This document shows, piece by piece, positions 31,979 through 43,542 of a stretch of DNA of 64,000 nt. Below the pieces are notes generated by a model. It saw nothing but the letters and a program-made list of their open reading frames with translations. It had not been told where the DNA came from and made no database searches. The position numbers and the translations under genes were made by a program. The stretch is taken from assembly GCA_021432635.1 (NCBI GenBank), contig MU270085.1, positions 267,917-331,916 on the forward strand, given 5' to 3'. Within the stretch, counting starts at the first letter, position 1. The number at the start of each line of letters is the position of its first letter. This DNA is from Thozetella sp. PMI_491. Lineage: Eukaryota > Ascomycota > Sordariomycetes > Chaetosphaeriales > Chaetosphaeriaceae.

Positions 31979-34378
31979 AGCTCTCGTCTATTCAAGTGGC
32001 TAGTGTCTCAAGGGTGTTCATATCGGAACAATGAGGGCTGTCGCCAGATCGAATACGATGGTTTGTGCGCTCTGGACGTACGTATCCTGCCCACTAGCCT
32101 GTCTTTGTCGGCCATGGCAAGCCTGGGCAACCATACGAGCGAAGACAAGCTAAATTGCTGTGTACTACCTATGTCTTAGGACCGAGAGCCACATAGCGAG
32201 GCGAGACCACTGTCACCTGGTTATGACGCAGCCTGCCGCCGTTCCATGTTACCTCTACGAGTAGCTTGCAACATAGGGCACCTAATCGGTTGCCTCATCG
32301 TGATTTGTTGTACAGAGATAGTTTGGTGCTACGGAGCGCCAAGGAGTACGTTTCTAAATCGCGGTCAGCTAGACCGCTCCGGATATCCTTTTTTCCTGTG
32401 AGGACGACGGTGTCCTGCACCCTACAGACTTAAGCACCAGACTACTCGTGCGCCGGTTTCCGCGAGAAAGTCCTGCATTAGTTTGGTCTATGACTAGGCC
32501 GTCTCCAACTCCACTACCGTTAAACTGATACAAGATGGCGGTCTCGGCCTGTGGTGAGATGCGGACAGGTGAATGGCTCGGGCCACTGCCTGGCCGAGGG
32601 CGTCAACTCTGGATCCTCGGGCAGCAAGGGATGCATCAGATGGTGGTCTCTGGCGAAGATCAGGCGTACCCAGAGCTGGTGGTGACGCGAAGTCACCCGA
32701 GTGGGCCTGCGCGGGCGGCCATGGGAAGTAGCAGTTTGATATTACCGCCGTTCGCGAGGATCCTATGGGACCTGTTCGCTGAATATGTACAATACATGAA
32801 CCACCGCCACGCCCCGTCATGCGTACTCTTTACAGTCGACCCCATGGCTTTCCCGCCGTTTAGCGTAACAGATAGTACCGGGATCCACTGGTCTTCCGAG
32901 AGCGAGGCGACATGCAATGCATGCAAGGCGACCGTCTTCCTCGCACAAACTGGCGCTTCATGCGCCTGCATAGTCCTGTGCTATGCTGTGCACCTGGGGC
33001 CACAGGGATATACTACCGACCGGCACCTGACTTGGATTCCCGCTGGATCCTTCAGGCAAATGGGCATCCGCCGTCGCCTTCGGGCCTGCATTCCTCGCTG
33101 GCGTAGGCCGGAGTTGCGTCGGCCTTTTCCCTTAGACCAAGACTAAACGGACCGCAGTAGCGTCCCCTGGAGGCGGAGAGCAACTTTGCCTTAGCCTTCT
33201 CGCTGCCGCACTCCGGCTGCCCTATCGCAGTGGGTATTGCTACGTAAATACCCAGAACAAGGGAAATGACCCTCAACAATTGAGTGGCGCGACGAGGTCG
33301 GCAAGCTCGGACCTGCACAAGACGGTAGAGAAGGTCATCCCCTCCCCCGACTCCTTCACTCTGCCCTAGTTGGTTGGGATTCTGGGGGGAAAGAGGGGGG
33401 CAGAGCGGAGCAAGTCGGAACCTCTTATCACGACTTGACTCGGTACGGACAAGCGCGAGCGTGGGGAAGTGGAGGGGAGGGGGGGGGGGAACAATGCTCG
33501 TGAAAAATGACCGGTCAGCAGCCGTGATCTTGTTTTGCTTTCTTGGCTGAGGATCACGCACGACTGCGGGTGCGCCCTGGCTCGCAGGCTCCAGTCCGGT
33601 CTGATCTTCGACAGCGGATGGACCCTTCACGCAGCTGGGTGGAAACACGTGCTTAAGCTCCTGGGCAGTCTGGGCGACGGGAATAGGGATAGACTTTGGT
33701 GCTGGCGCTGGCATCTTGGCCCGATCCCGCACAACAAAGACCGGAGCAGGTGCATGGCACTTCTCCCCGCGCGCCAGACCGACTTGGCAGCCGCTACAGA
33801 GAGTACTGGGCTTGCGGAGAGACGAGCCACCTCGAGAGGCCGGAGCGACGACCAAACTGCCGTGGTGTCCGTGCTACCCTCGCTTCGACTCTGCGTAGGA
33901 TCGATGCTCCTGGGCAAGGAGGTGGTTCTGTCTATTGGCAGCATGGCTGCCGCCCCCCCCTTTCCCGTCTTGAGCCGCTGAGCCGTCACGGATTGCCTTG
34001 AGAACCCCCCCTTGATGACTTGGGAGACCTCCAAGAAAGGCTAAGGAGATAGGTGCAGGATCTGGCCCAAAATCATGGCCAGGGATGTGCAGGCTGGAGG
34101 ACGAATGAGAAAACTTGCGAGACCCCTTGCGTTTGCCCCTTTGATGCCCATCGACGTCTAGATCGCGACGACCGGCTTACAGCCGACGATCGCGATGCAC
34201 TGCACGGCGTGGACCAGCCCAGGCCGTATGTATACCACAGGGACCGGACGGGGTTGGCGATCACTCCTGTACTTAAAAGTGGCATTAGCAAGGAGAAGGG
34301 CGGACGATCTTGCGGAAACGGACGCAGAAGAACCCGGCCGACTATCTGGGTCATGCCGGCGACGAAGGCGAACTGGGT

Positions 34379-34396
34379 GGCCGGCCGGCCGGCCGG
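34379..34396. repeat. (GGCC)n run
   Basis: Four to five GGCC units in a row; self-complementary. Confidence 0.85.
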
Positions 34397-37300
34397 GACC
34401 ACTGCGTCTCACGGGCAGGTGGGTGGTGGCATCCCGCTGAGTTTGCGCCCACCCCACGCCAAGTCGCCTGAGGCGCCTGATGACTTGCATCTCGACTGTT
34501 CACGTGCTGGTAGTGGGTACACGGCACAAACTAGGTAACCTGCCTCGCCTTAGCACTTCGCAGGAGAAGAGTTTTGAAGAGTTTTGGAAGCTCTCTTCTT
34601 TTTTGCCGGCTCGACCGAGCCTCAGCTGCTGCGGCGCCAAGCGCAGGGCAATTAACACCGCCGTCGATCCAAGCAGGCACGGATCTTTAGGCAGTACGCA
34701 AACCAAGGCAAGGCAGTTTGATCGCGAATAGGGGAGAACCCGGAGGCCGGCATACAAACAAGAAATCACGGCGGGGGCGGGTGGTTCGGCAGTCCTGCTT
34801 TGACCATTTCGCTTCCCACACAACCGCCGCCGCCTGGCGGGCTCAAGCCCTACCCCGAACGAGCTGCGAAGTTTCGTCCTGGTCGGCCATGGTGGAGGCG
34901 AGGGGATAGAAGATGCCTCTGGTTTTCATGAAGTGCAGATGCTGCATCTGGGCACCTCAGCCGAGTTCCCGTCCAACGAGCGTCGTAGTTTGGGAAGGGG
35001 TAAATGCAGCCGAAATGTACTGGTACACAACTGAGGCATTTCTCACTTGCGGCGGCATGGCTGAACAATTTTTTTTTCTGCCCCCGCCCCTCCATATGCA
35101 TGCGCAGGTGCCTCGGAGCACACGAGGGAGACGAGAAAGGCTCTGGCGCTGCAGCATGCCAACACAATGTGCTGAACTTGGTGTTGTAGAGCCAAGCCGT
35201 TCGCAGTGGCATGCCTCCCAAGGAGGCGCGAGAACAGGAGCTGGCCGACGGCGCGCCACCCCGAGTTACAGGCCACACACTCTACTACACTCCCGAGGGA
35301 ACTTGCCAAGCAGGCTGGTGAGCGGTAGCCGAAACGCCTCCCCTCAAAGTCCTGGCAAGACTAGGTATGTGTAGCACCTGCGGATGCAGCGAAGCGGTCA
35401 TCCTGGCACGTACTACTAGTACCTAGCTAGACACCACACAAAGTGGCGGGAAGTATATATGCATGTCTGGCGAAAGCAGCAGGCAGTCACGAGAGCACGG
35501 CTTCGCGGCAGTGTGTAACCAGGCCTGCCCCCCCCCACCCTCAAGGTCTCACCCTCTTTTTGCCCGCCGTCTCTGCGCCGTCCTTGCCGTCATCTTGTCT
35601 CTGCTCTCTTTGGTTCCCGTTGCAGCAGGAGGGCGCGGCGAAAGGCTCGGCACCCCTCAGCTCCGGCCGTCTAACGCATCCTCACCGCTACTCGCCAGCT
35701 CCTGGTTCGCCATGCAATGGCCCGCCGGGGCCGCGCTTCGCTGCCCGCTCTTGCCATCGGGGAAGGCATCTCGGACATCGGAAGCTATTTCTGACTCTGA
35801 ATCTACACGTTGCCGCCCCTTGCACCCACCCAGCCGATCTGCGCGGACGAGGCGGGAATGCGGATAGGTTGCGACGATCCGCCCGTGGCTCGGGCCCCGC
35901 ATCGACGCCGCTGAAGGAGAAGTAACTAATAGAAGTAACTAATAGACTAATCGATCGAGGACCATGTAAAGACATGCCGCGTGCTCCAGTACAACAGGCA
36001 GTGGGTCGGTGAGCTGACCCTCTTGGGGAGTCTCGAGAGCCTTGCGAGGCGAGAGGGTCGCGCCGGTTCCTCCTACATTTCTTCTTTCTCGCCGTTAGGT
36101 TTCTCGTGCGCAGGGAATCGCGAACGATGCCGTGCCTGGCCGGGTTTACGGGGAAGCACTGCACATGCGCCTCGCGCTGTTTTGTCTCGTTTCAGGGCGG
36201 CTTCCTACGGAGTCCGCTGGTGGCAATGATCCCGGCCGAGACGGGGTCGGACTGCATCGACCCGGGACATGCCCAGACGGGAGATCGCAAAAAGCCAAGA
36301 CGGTTGATAGATGCTGGTGAGGACAAGGCAAAAAAAGCATGGCTCATGCTGTGTGCTATGCGTCGCGCAGAAGGCACGAGGGACAAAGTGCGAGACGGCG
36401 CGGGAGCCGGTCCCCACCCGACTTGCTGTCGGCGGTTTCTGGACGCCTTCTTTCCGGGCAGGAGCCAATGAAGCCCGCTCTCGTCCCCCCAAATGCCCAA
36501 TGGAGCGGGTGCGACAACGCCGATCGCTGGCCCCGGCAAAAATCGAGCACTCTCGCAAACCGACACCAGAGTCATCTCGGCTGCCAAGTCGGGCTGCAGC
36601 GGCTGTCGGGTTTGTGCACCCCGACTACTGCAGGTGTGCGTGCCTTAACTAATTGGCCCAGCGCGCCCGTGACTTTTGAGCGTGCGCCGTTCCATTCGCT
36701 CCCTTACACCAGCAGATCCTGTGATTCTGTGGTGAAGGAGCGTCTTCAGAGCGACCACACTCCGGAAATGGGCGTGGCTGCTGGTGGCATAGCGGGACCC
36801 GGAACTGATTCAGATAGGACCCCAGAAATAGCACCCGCTGGCGCAAGCGAGCCGCCTATTCGCCCATTCGAGCAGATCGCATCCGTGAAAGAAACGTGGG
36901 GGGAAGAGTAGGAGGAGGAGGAGGAGGAGAAAGAGAGGCAGAGACCGGGGGGTGTGGGACGGCGGCAAAGAGGGAAACGGCGGTGAAACGGAGCGATGGC
37001 GAACCCATCTGAGGCTGCCATTCGCCCGGCTTGCTCTTTTCGATGGTGCCGGGCTCCGAAACGATCGACTAGTGCTGCCGACGTCTGCGCAACGCCGCCC
37101 TGCGCGCCGCAGCGGCGAGTTTCGACGAAGAATTCAGCGCAGGGGGCGCACGCTGAGAGAATGCGGAAAGACGGCGGAGGCGCCCTGGGAACGGCACCGA
37201 CCCAGCGCCTCCACGACGGGCAGTTCGGCGCCTTCCCGGGCCAAGAAATCGCAATGTTTCTGATGTTTACTGCCCGGCGCCGCCCGAATGACGGACGCCG

Positions 37301-39473
37301 AGCCTTGGCAGCAGATGAGCTGCCGTACCTTACATACCAGGAGCAGGCGCCAGCAGAGCAGCCTCCTCTCCGACAGCCCTTTGACAGCTTTTGTGGATAT
37401 TCCATCTCGTGTCTTCGCTGTCTTTGTCTTGGCCGTGCCTATCGCCAAGCTTGTTCATGGCCTCTTCCTCCCTTGGCTCCCCGTACCATGATTGCAGTAC
37501 AGCGAAGGACGCGACAAAGGCTCGACACAACCACAACCGGCAGTAGCCGGCATCGCCCTTGCTACGTAGTCAATCGCCGCAAGGCGTAAGGAGGAGGAGC
37601 AGGACCCTGGTTCTCTCGATCGTGGATACCAGGCAAGCTGGGATGTCTTGCATCAAATCAAGCCGGTCCGGGGCCATCGCTAATCGCAAGCCGCGAAGAG
37701 TGGGAAAAGGGGGGGGGGAGTGCCAAAGGCATTATGCAATCGGAACTCGATATCTTGCAAACACATTTGCGTTCATACAAACGGGTTGCTTAGCGCGCGG
37801 TATATTGGCCATGGCTGGAGCCAGGGGACGACCCAGGAATGGAAAAATAGGAGGGCTACCGTGGATTAGCGATCAACCCCCCAAAGGTTGACCGCCACTG
37901 TTACGATTCGTGCCCCGTGCCCACTCTGGCGCCCCGTCACGGCGCCAGCTCGCGAATAGCGAGCGTTACAGGGTGGGGTTCGTCTCGAGACGCTGGAGTG
38001 CAAGCGCCGTCGACGCGTCTTGCCAGGCCGGACCGCGGCCAAATTGGTGGCCTAGGGACCGAATTCCCGAACTACAGGTCTCGCGTGAGCCACAGGTCCC
38101 CCCCCCTTCAGGCGTTTCGCTTCGTTCAATCTTCCTTCCCTCCACAGGACCATAGCGCACCTGCTCCTGTAGGTACGTAGTAGGTACCTGTGTGATAGCT
38201 TAACATGCACTGTACTGGCCAGAGAGTACAATTCCAAACCGGGTCCAGGGTACGCTAGCCGAAGGGCCGGTCGGCCAGGTCAGCACAGAGCTGAGGTGAC
38301 ACCTCGGCGTTTCTTGGCCAGCGGGCTTTGCCTGTCCGTTTCTCAACAGTTTGGCTACCTAGGTATTAGTAGGTAGGATGGGAGAAGGAAGGGAAAAAAA
38401 GATATGTCCATTTGCGTCCTGCAGCCACCCAGTCCTGATCAGAGTTTCGTCAATCCCCTGTTTGGGGCAACTGCGGAAAGCAAGTCTGCAGCGCCGAGTG
38501 CCAAAGTAAACCCCTGACCCGGGTCGAGTCGTATTACTTCCGCTTGTCCTGCGCGTGGGCACGAGGAACAAAGAAAAGCCCGAGAATGGCCCAGCAAAAA
38601 TCCAGAAGCCAGCAAAACCCCATCAAAAATACCGGTACTGTACGAGTGAAGGACCCACTTTCTGCTTTGGAGTGGGCCAGCCACGATGACGCAGTTCGCG
38701 ATTGAGGTTGGTCTGTGCCTTGGCAGGGGTCTTGCCTGTCAGCGCCAGTCAGGCCAGTAGTCAAAGGCCGGCGCCCATCGGACGAGGGAGCACAAACACC
38801 GCCGTTTGCGCTGCGTGTGATTGCGGGCTGCTTGTGGGCGCGTGGGTGGGGGGCAGAGAAGGGGGGGTGTGGGTCTTTCTGCAGGCTACACAAACAGGCG
38901 CTGCTAACAGGCAGGGCGGGAGACACTTCCCAAGAGCTGTTAGTGCCGTCCTCTCCTGGGAAACCGACCTCCTGCGCCGTACATACACACTCCGTACTGT
39001 TACACATGTACAAATCTACGCTTGTGGGACCGTCGGCGTCGGCGACACGGACGGAAAAAGGGAACCATCGGCATTCGGCAGCCTTTCCTCGTCGCGAGGA
39101 GCGTTGGTGGTAGGTACTGTACGTACTTTGCCCAGCAAAAACGCGCCGTTGCTCTCGTGATACGACCGACTCGGCTGGTAGCTTACACGGTCGGTCCCTG
39201 GAGGAATCCGTCTCGTTCAGATGCCGAGAACAGCCAAGAAGGCCAAGTCCAGTTCGTCTTGTTCAATTATTGCGAATCGCTTTGCCCTCAATTCTTGGCC
39301 CTTGGCATCTCTATCTCTACTGAGCAAGTCGCCCCTGGGCTTCCGGGGAACGAGGAGGGGCGAGCAAGGGGGTGGGAGGGAGGGAAGAAGAGGGGTGGAA
39401 ATGGGTTGGTTGCACTGACCACCAAGCACCGCGGGCGTCATCAGCGCCCCGGGCTCAGGGCCTAATTACAGGT

Positions 39474-39493
39474 TGGCTGGCTGGCTGGCTGGC
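39474..39493. repeat. (TGGC)5 microsatellite
   Basis: Five perfect tetranucleotide units. Confidence 0.9.
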
Positions 39494-41451
39494 CGGGCTG
39501 GCTCAGCAAACAACCCATCCGGGGAAAAGGTCAAGGATTCGCAAAGCCGACAGATCGGGAAGCAGGCGAGCTAGGGCAAGGCAGAATGGAGGCAAACGGA
39601 GACACCTTCTGCTGATCAGCATGTCCCTTTCGATGGCCGATTTCTAATAATGACGGATTACACTCGCTCAGCGTACCCTCTCCACCGTCTTTTCGCCTCC
39701 AAGGGCCGCGGGAAAACCACACCGGCGCTTTCTAGAACAACAACGATTCACGTCTGCCCTGCTCTCTGGGCCTTCCGGATCCAATCATGGGGAGCTACTA
39801 TTATCGGACTGCTAGGCTGAGGTATGAAGGCCGGAGGCTAGGCCAGAAATGGAGAGGGAGAGGAGGCAAATGCCAAACGGACATCGGGGAAGGGGGGATC
39901 ACGATGGTGAGGCTGTACTGTATGGATAGAGGAGGAGACATGCATCCTCCCCCCCTATCAAACCCAGTTTCCACGTTGTACCTGGAGTACTGACCGAGGA
40001 CGAAGTGGGTTTGGAGGGGCGCCAACCTCTAAAAGGCCTCACCAAAGCTTGCCCAAAAATCGCTCACATTGTGGCCCACGGCCACGTCTGTCTGTCTCTC
40101 TCCGTCTGTCGGGCCTTGCGGGGGGGGCTGATAAGCGTTGCCCGGCCTCGCAGGGCGAGCCGGTCGCCAGACCCACGGATTCCGAAAATATTTGATTCGG
40201 GGCCTAAGACTAGGTTTGGCCCTGCCGGGTGCGGCCGTCGGAGGCTTTGTTCGCATGGGGCCGGGGAAAGACGAGAGACAAGGAAAACAGGCTCTCGGCA
40301 GCACGCAGAACCAAGCCTTGTCCTCCGGAGAAACGGGGATATGGTCAATGGCATGTGTGCTGGGCAGCCGGAGACTAGACTACATAGTACCTCGATCGCT
40401 TCTGGGCGCTCGTCGCGAGGGCATCCACAGTAGAGCAGCGTCATCGACGGCCCCGCCGACCACGGCTCCGTCTCGTCCCCCGGTGCCACTCGAACCAATT
40501 CACACACCGTACTAAGGAACCGGTTTGTCATAGGGGTGGCGGGCAATCAATGCGACGCGGGCACGAGTAATTGGTGAGTTGTATGTACAATGGGAAAAGC
40601 ATGACGTGGGAAGAGAGAGTCAGGCGCTGTTGCATGCCAGCTGCTAGCACAACCGGTCTCTCTATCATCTCAACGCAGCCGTTTTCAGCGTCTCGCCCAC
40701 CACACCCCCCCCCTTCCTTCCATGGTCCTCCCCAGTTGCCGCTCTCGTCCGCCTTGCATGATGCTTCGTCTCTTTCGAGAAATGCTGTCTGTCGTCAGCC
40801 TCTCTATTCCTCCTCCTACCTTGCAACCCTTACGAAAGTAGGAAGTGAAAGCCAGGGGCTCGACCCAGCTCGCATCCGGCCCTACTCTCGTACGCTAGCT
40901 GTAACTACTACTGCTACCACCGAACAGGACTCGTAGCATTGGCCTGCCTTGGTACGTAGCAGGCCAGCTACATAGTATGTTGGCATGTCCATGTACGTAC
41001 AGAGGGTATGTACATAATGCATGCACGTTCTGTACTGTAGTTTGTGTCTCTGTAGCCTGTCAAGCCTGGTCCAGTCCCATGTGCCCGACTGCTGCTGCCC
41101 ACCACATGCCCTCTCGTTTCCAAGGTAGGAAACGGCTAGCGTTCGCCCCTCTGGCGCTGGCTGAGGAGGGCCTCAGGGCCTCCTCGCTTGCCTCGTTAAT
41201 AATACCACTGATCTAATACGGACCAATCCGCCAATGGCAACGGTCTGCACGATCGTGTTCATGCAGCCCGATCCAAGCGCCAGAAACAGGGTTTGTGGGG
41301 CTCCGAACCCTTGGATCGCCAAAGTACCCGATACGTTTCGAGATACGTGCTTTGGACCAGTCGCCGCCCACCCGGCCGCTGGCGGAGACGCGAATGGAGC
41401 TCCAGTCGTCCGTCGTGCTGTACGTAGCAACGATAGCAACAGGAACAGAAA

Positions 41452-41472
41452 CAGCAGCAGCAGCAGCAGCAG
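41452..41472. repeat. (CAG)7 microsatellite
   Basis: Seven perfect CAG units, no supported gene around them. Confidence 0.9.
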
Positions 41473-41760
41473 TAGCAAAGAGGGCGGCGAGCAGGTCACG
41501 CTATGGGAGTTCATCTGAGTTGACCTTCAGGGACTGCTTCGTGAACCAAGTAGAATACAGGGCGGCCTGTCGCACCGCTTTTCTTCGTGAAAACGTTCAA
41601 GGCAGGCTATCGCTCTCTTCCTGCTGCAGAGGAGATCATACAGCCCTTCCCAGGGCCGGACGGGGGTCGCCGCCAGGCACCGCCAGAGAGGTTGGAGGGT
41701 ACGCAGGTACGATGCTCACCGACATTCATCTTACTTCCTCGCTCACGCAGACGCCCTTGC

Positions 41761-41790
41761 TTCTTCTTCTTCTTCTTCTTCTTCTTCTTC
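41761..41790. repeat. (TTC)10 microsatellite
   Basis: Ten perfect TTC units inside a pyrimidine-rich stretch about 1.8 kb upstream of the kinase gene. Confidence 0.92.
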
Positions 41791-42195
41791 TGTCCAACCC
41801 TATCTCTCTTCCCTCCCTCTATCTCTCCCTCTCTGGCTGGCTTTTCTGGTAGGTTATGCCCACCCTCGGTCGAACCCACTGCCGTCTGGTGCTTTGCATC
41901 TGCAATTTGCTGGGGGAGGGGGGGAAGAGGGAGGGGAGGGGCAGGGGAGGGCGGGGATAGGTTTGAGCCACTCCGGGTCCATTCAGCCATGGGCCAGTTG
42001 GGCCACTCAGTAGGCGTTCCCTCTCTCCCCACAAAGCCCACACCCCTCCGTTCCCGCCGTACATAGTACATTGTTGGTTCCTCCTTTCGCACCCCACCAC
42101 CGCCCACCATTGTGCTGCACCCAGACAGCCAGGCGGAGTAGAGCTACACCAACCCACGGGGCCGAGGAGACGCTGGGTGGACACCCTCATCATAA

Positions 42196-42251
42196 GTACA
42201 TACATACATACCCTGCCCTGCTGTACTGTATGTATGTATGTATGTATGTAC
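42196..42251. repeat. 16-bp perfect inverted repeat of TACA/TGTA units
   Basis: GTACATACATACATAC (42196-42211) and its reverse complement (42236-42251) are separated by 24 nt; the right arm sits in a longer TGTA run. It lies about 1.3 kb upstream of the kinase start codon. Confidence 0.9.
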
Positions 42252-43542
42252 GTACCCACGCTCGCAGGGTCGTCTCCGTATTATTCACGGAGAACCTTGT
42301 CGCCTACGGGCCTCGTCTCGCCGATCAGTAGCCAGCACCAGAGATCCCCCAAAAACCACCCACTGCCCTCCACCCTCCTGAGCCTCGCCTCCCCCCCCCC
42401 TCTGAATCGAATCTACCGTCACCTTCCCTCCACAACCCACCGTTGCTCGCTGGACCCTGTTTTCTCTTTCCTCCAGCAGAACGCTCGCTCTCGCGGGGAA
42501 AAAACAACGACTCTTTAGACCCATCCCCCCTCAGCATGTCTTTATAATCCCCACGCCCACGGGCGAGCAGCAATCAGCGTGGTCTTGTGTGCATCCTCCG
42601 GGACTGAGCCCCAAATCTTAGACGCCAAGAATTGCCGAGCGAGACGACAACCTCCCTCTACGGTATCTGAACTGTAGATCTCACACCGTTCCGCGCCTAC
42701 GACCAGACTCATCCCAGACGCCACTCTTGCCGGGCAGGCCCTCGCTCAAATCTCGCCTCGTAGAGGAATTTCTTCGGACACGGCCAGTTCTTGGCAGGGC
42801 AGCATATCCGCCGCTCAGGAATTGCCAATCCCCTTGGCATTGACGCCTCGATCTAGCCGGTCCGGCTCTTATTTTTTTATTTTATAACGAGGCGTCTTTG
42901 CTGTCTCGCAGCCGTGCAGTCCTCTGGACTTGTTCGACCTTTGTGGGCTCGCAGAGCTTCAGCGAAACATCGTCACTGCCATACCCCTCGTCTTAGGCGA
43001 GGAACACACGGTTCGATCTCTTAGGGAACAACAGGCGCGTTAGCTCCTAGGCTTCAGCGGAAATCACCACCCAGACACTCTGGCCGAGAAACAGCGAGGG
43101 GAGAAGAAAAGAGAAACGAAAAAAAGAAAAAAGAAGAGCACGAAAAGAAAAGGGGTCGAGAGTGAACAGGTCGGAACGTGGTCTGCGTGGTTTGACCAAC
43201 AGGGAACTACAGCCTGCTTTGGCCGGCATCCCCGATTGACAAACCACAAGGTCCCGTCTACACCGTGTGCTCTCTGGTTGTCGCTGGCACTTCCTCGCCT
43301 TGACTCTCTTGGGCATTCTGCAAAGACTGCTTCTGCTGAGTGGCGGATTAGGAAGCACCTTGGCATACCTACCTTTTTTTTTCTTACCTCTTCTTGATCT
43401 CGCCTCTCTCTCTCTTCTCTCTTTTCTTGTTCTCTCGCCCGCTGCTTTCGCTTCTCCGAAGCTGGCAGTCGCGAGTGGTCCGCTGCGCCAAACGACGCTA
43501 AAGCCCGCCTGTTAGTCCCGAGATCCTCCCACCACCACCAAC
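42252..43542 (+). other. Pyrimidine-rich upstream region / likely long 5' leader of the kinase gene
   Basis: No ORF of note. Strong CT-rich tracts (for example 43340-43450) directly precede the start codon, as is common in long 5' leaders of regulated fungal genes. Transcript start cannot be placed by eye. Confidence 0.4.

Larger units (their letters stand above)
28714..32490. other. More AT-rich island with no confident gene
   Basis: Base composition drops visibly against the flanking GC-rich DNA, most clearly at 30100-32400. Short protein-like stretches are seen on the minus strand (29030-29600 and 31742-31978) but are broken by stops and do not join into a gene I recognise. No terminal repeats or transposase-like motif seen. 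Confidence 0.4.
32491..42195. other. Gene-free, GC-rich interval, about 9.7 kb
   Basis: No gene supported. Many overlapping open frames of 100-270 codons on all frames look random. Visible elements are homopolymer G/C runs, GGCC, TGGC, CAG and TTC repeats, a 13-bp tandem duplication at 35918-35943, and repeated GTAC/CTAG-rich words (for example near 35410, 38170, 38356, 39110 and 40950). Confidence 0.45.

Noticed and set aside
33052-33855. 267-codon minus-strand frame
   Set aside because: Pro/Arg-skewed, overlaps other equally long frames, no domain or gene-like start context.
35463-35867. Plus frame with a signal-peptide-like segment (LCAVLAVILSLLSLVPVAAG)
   Set aside because: The hydrophobic run comes from a CT-rich tract; flanking sequence is random and starts far before the segment.
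36339-37589. Several 190-220 codon frames on both strands
   Set aside because: Mutually overlapping and without recognisable motifs; expected in GC-rich noncoding DNA.
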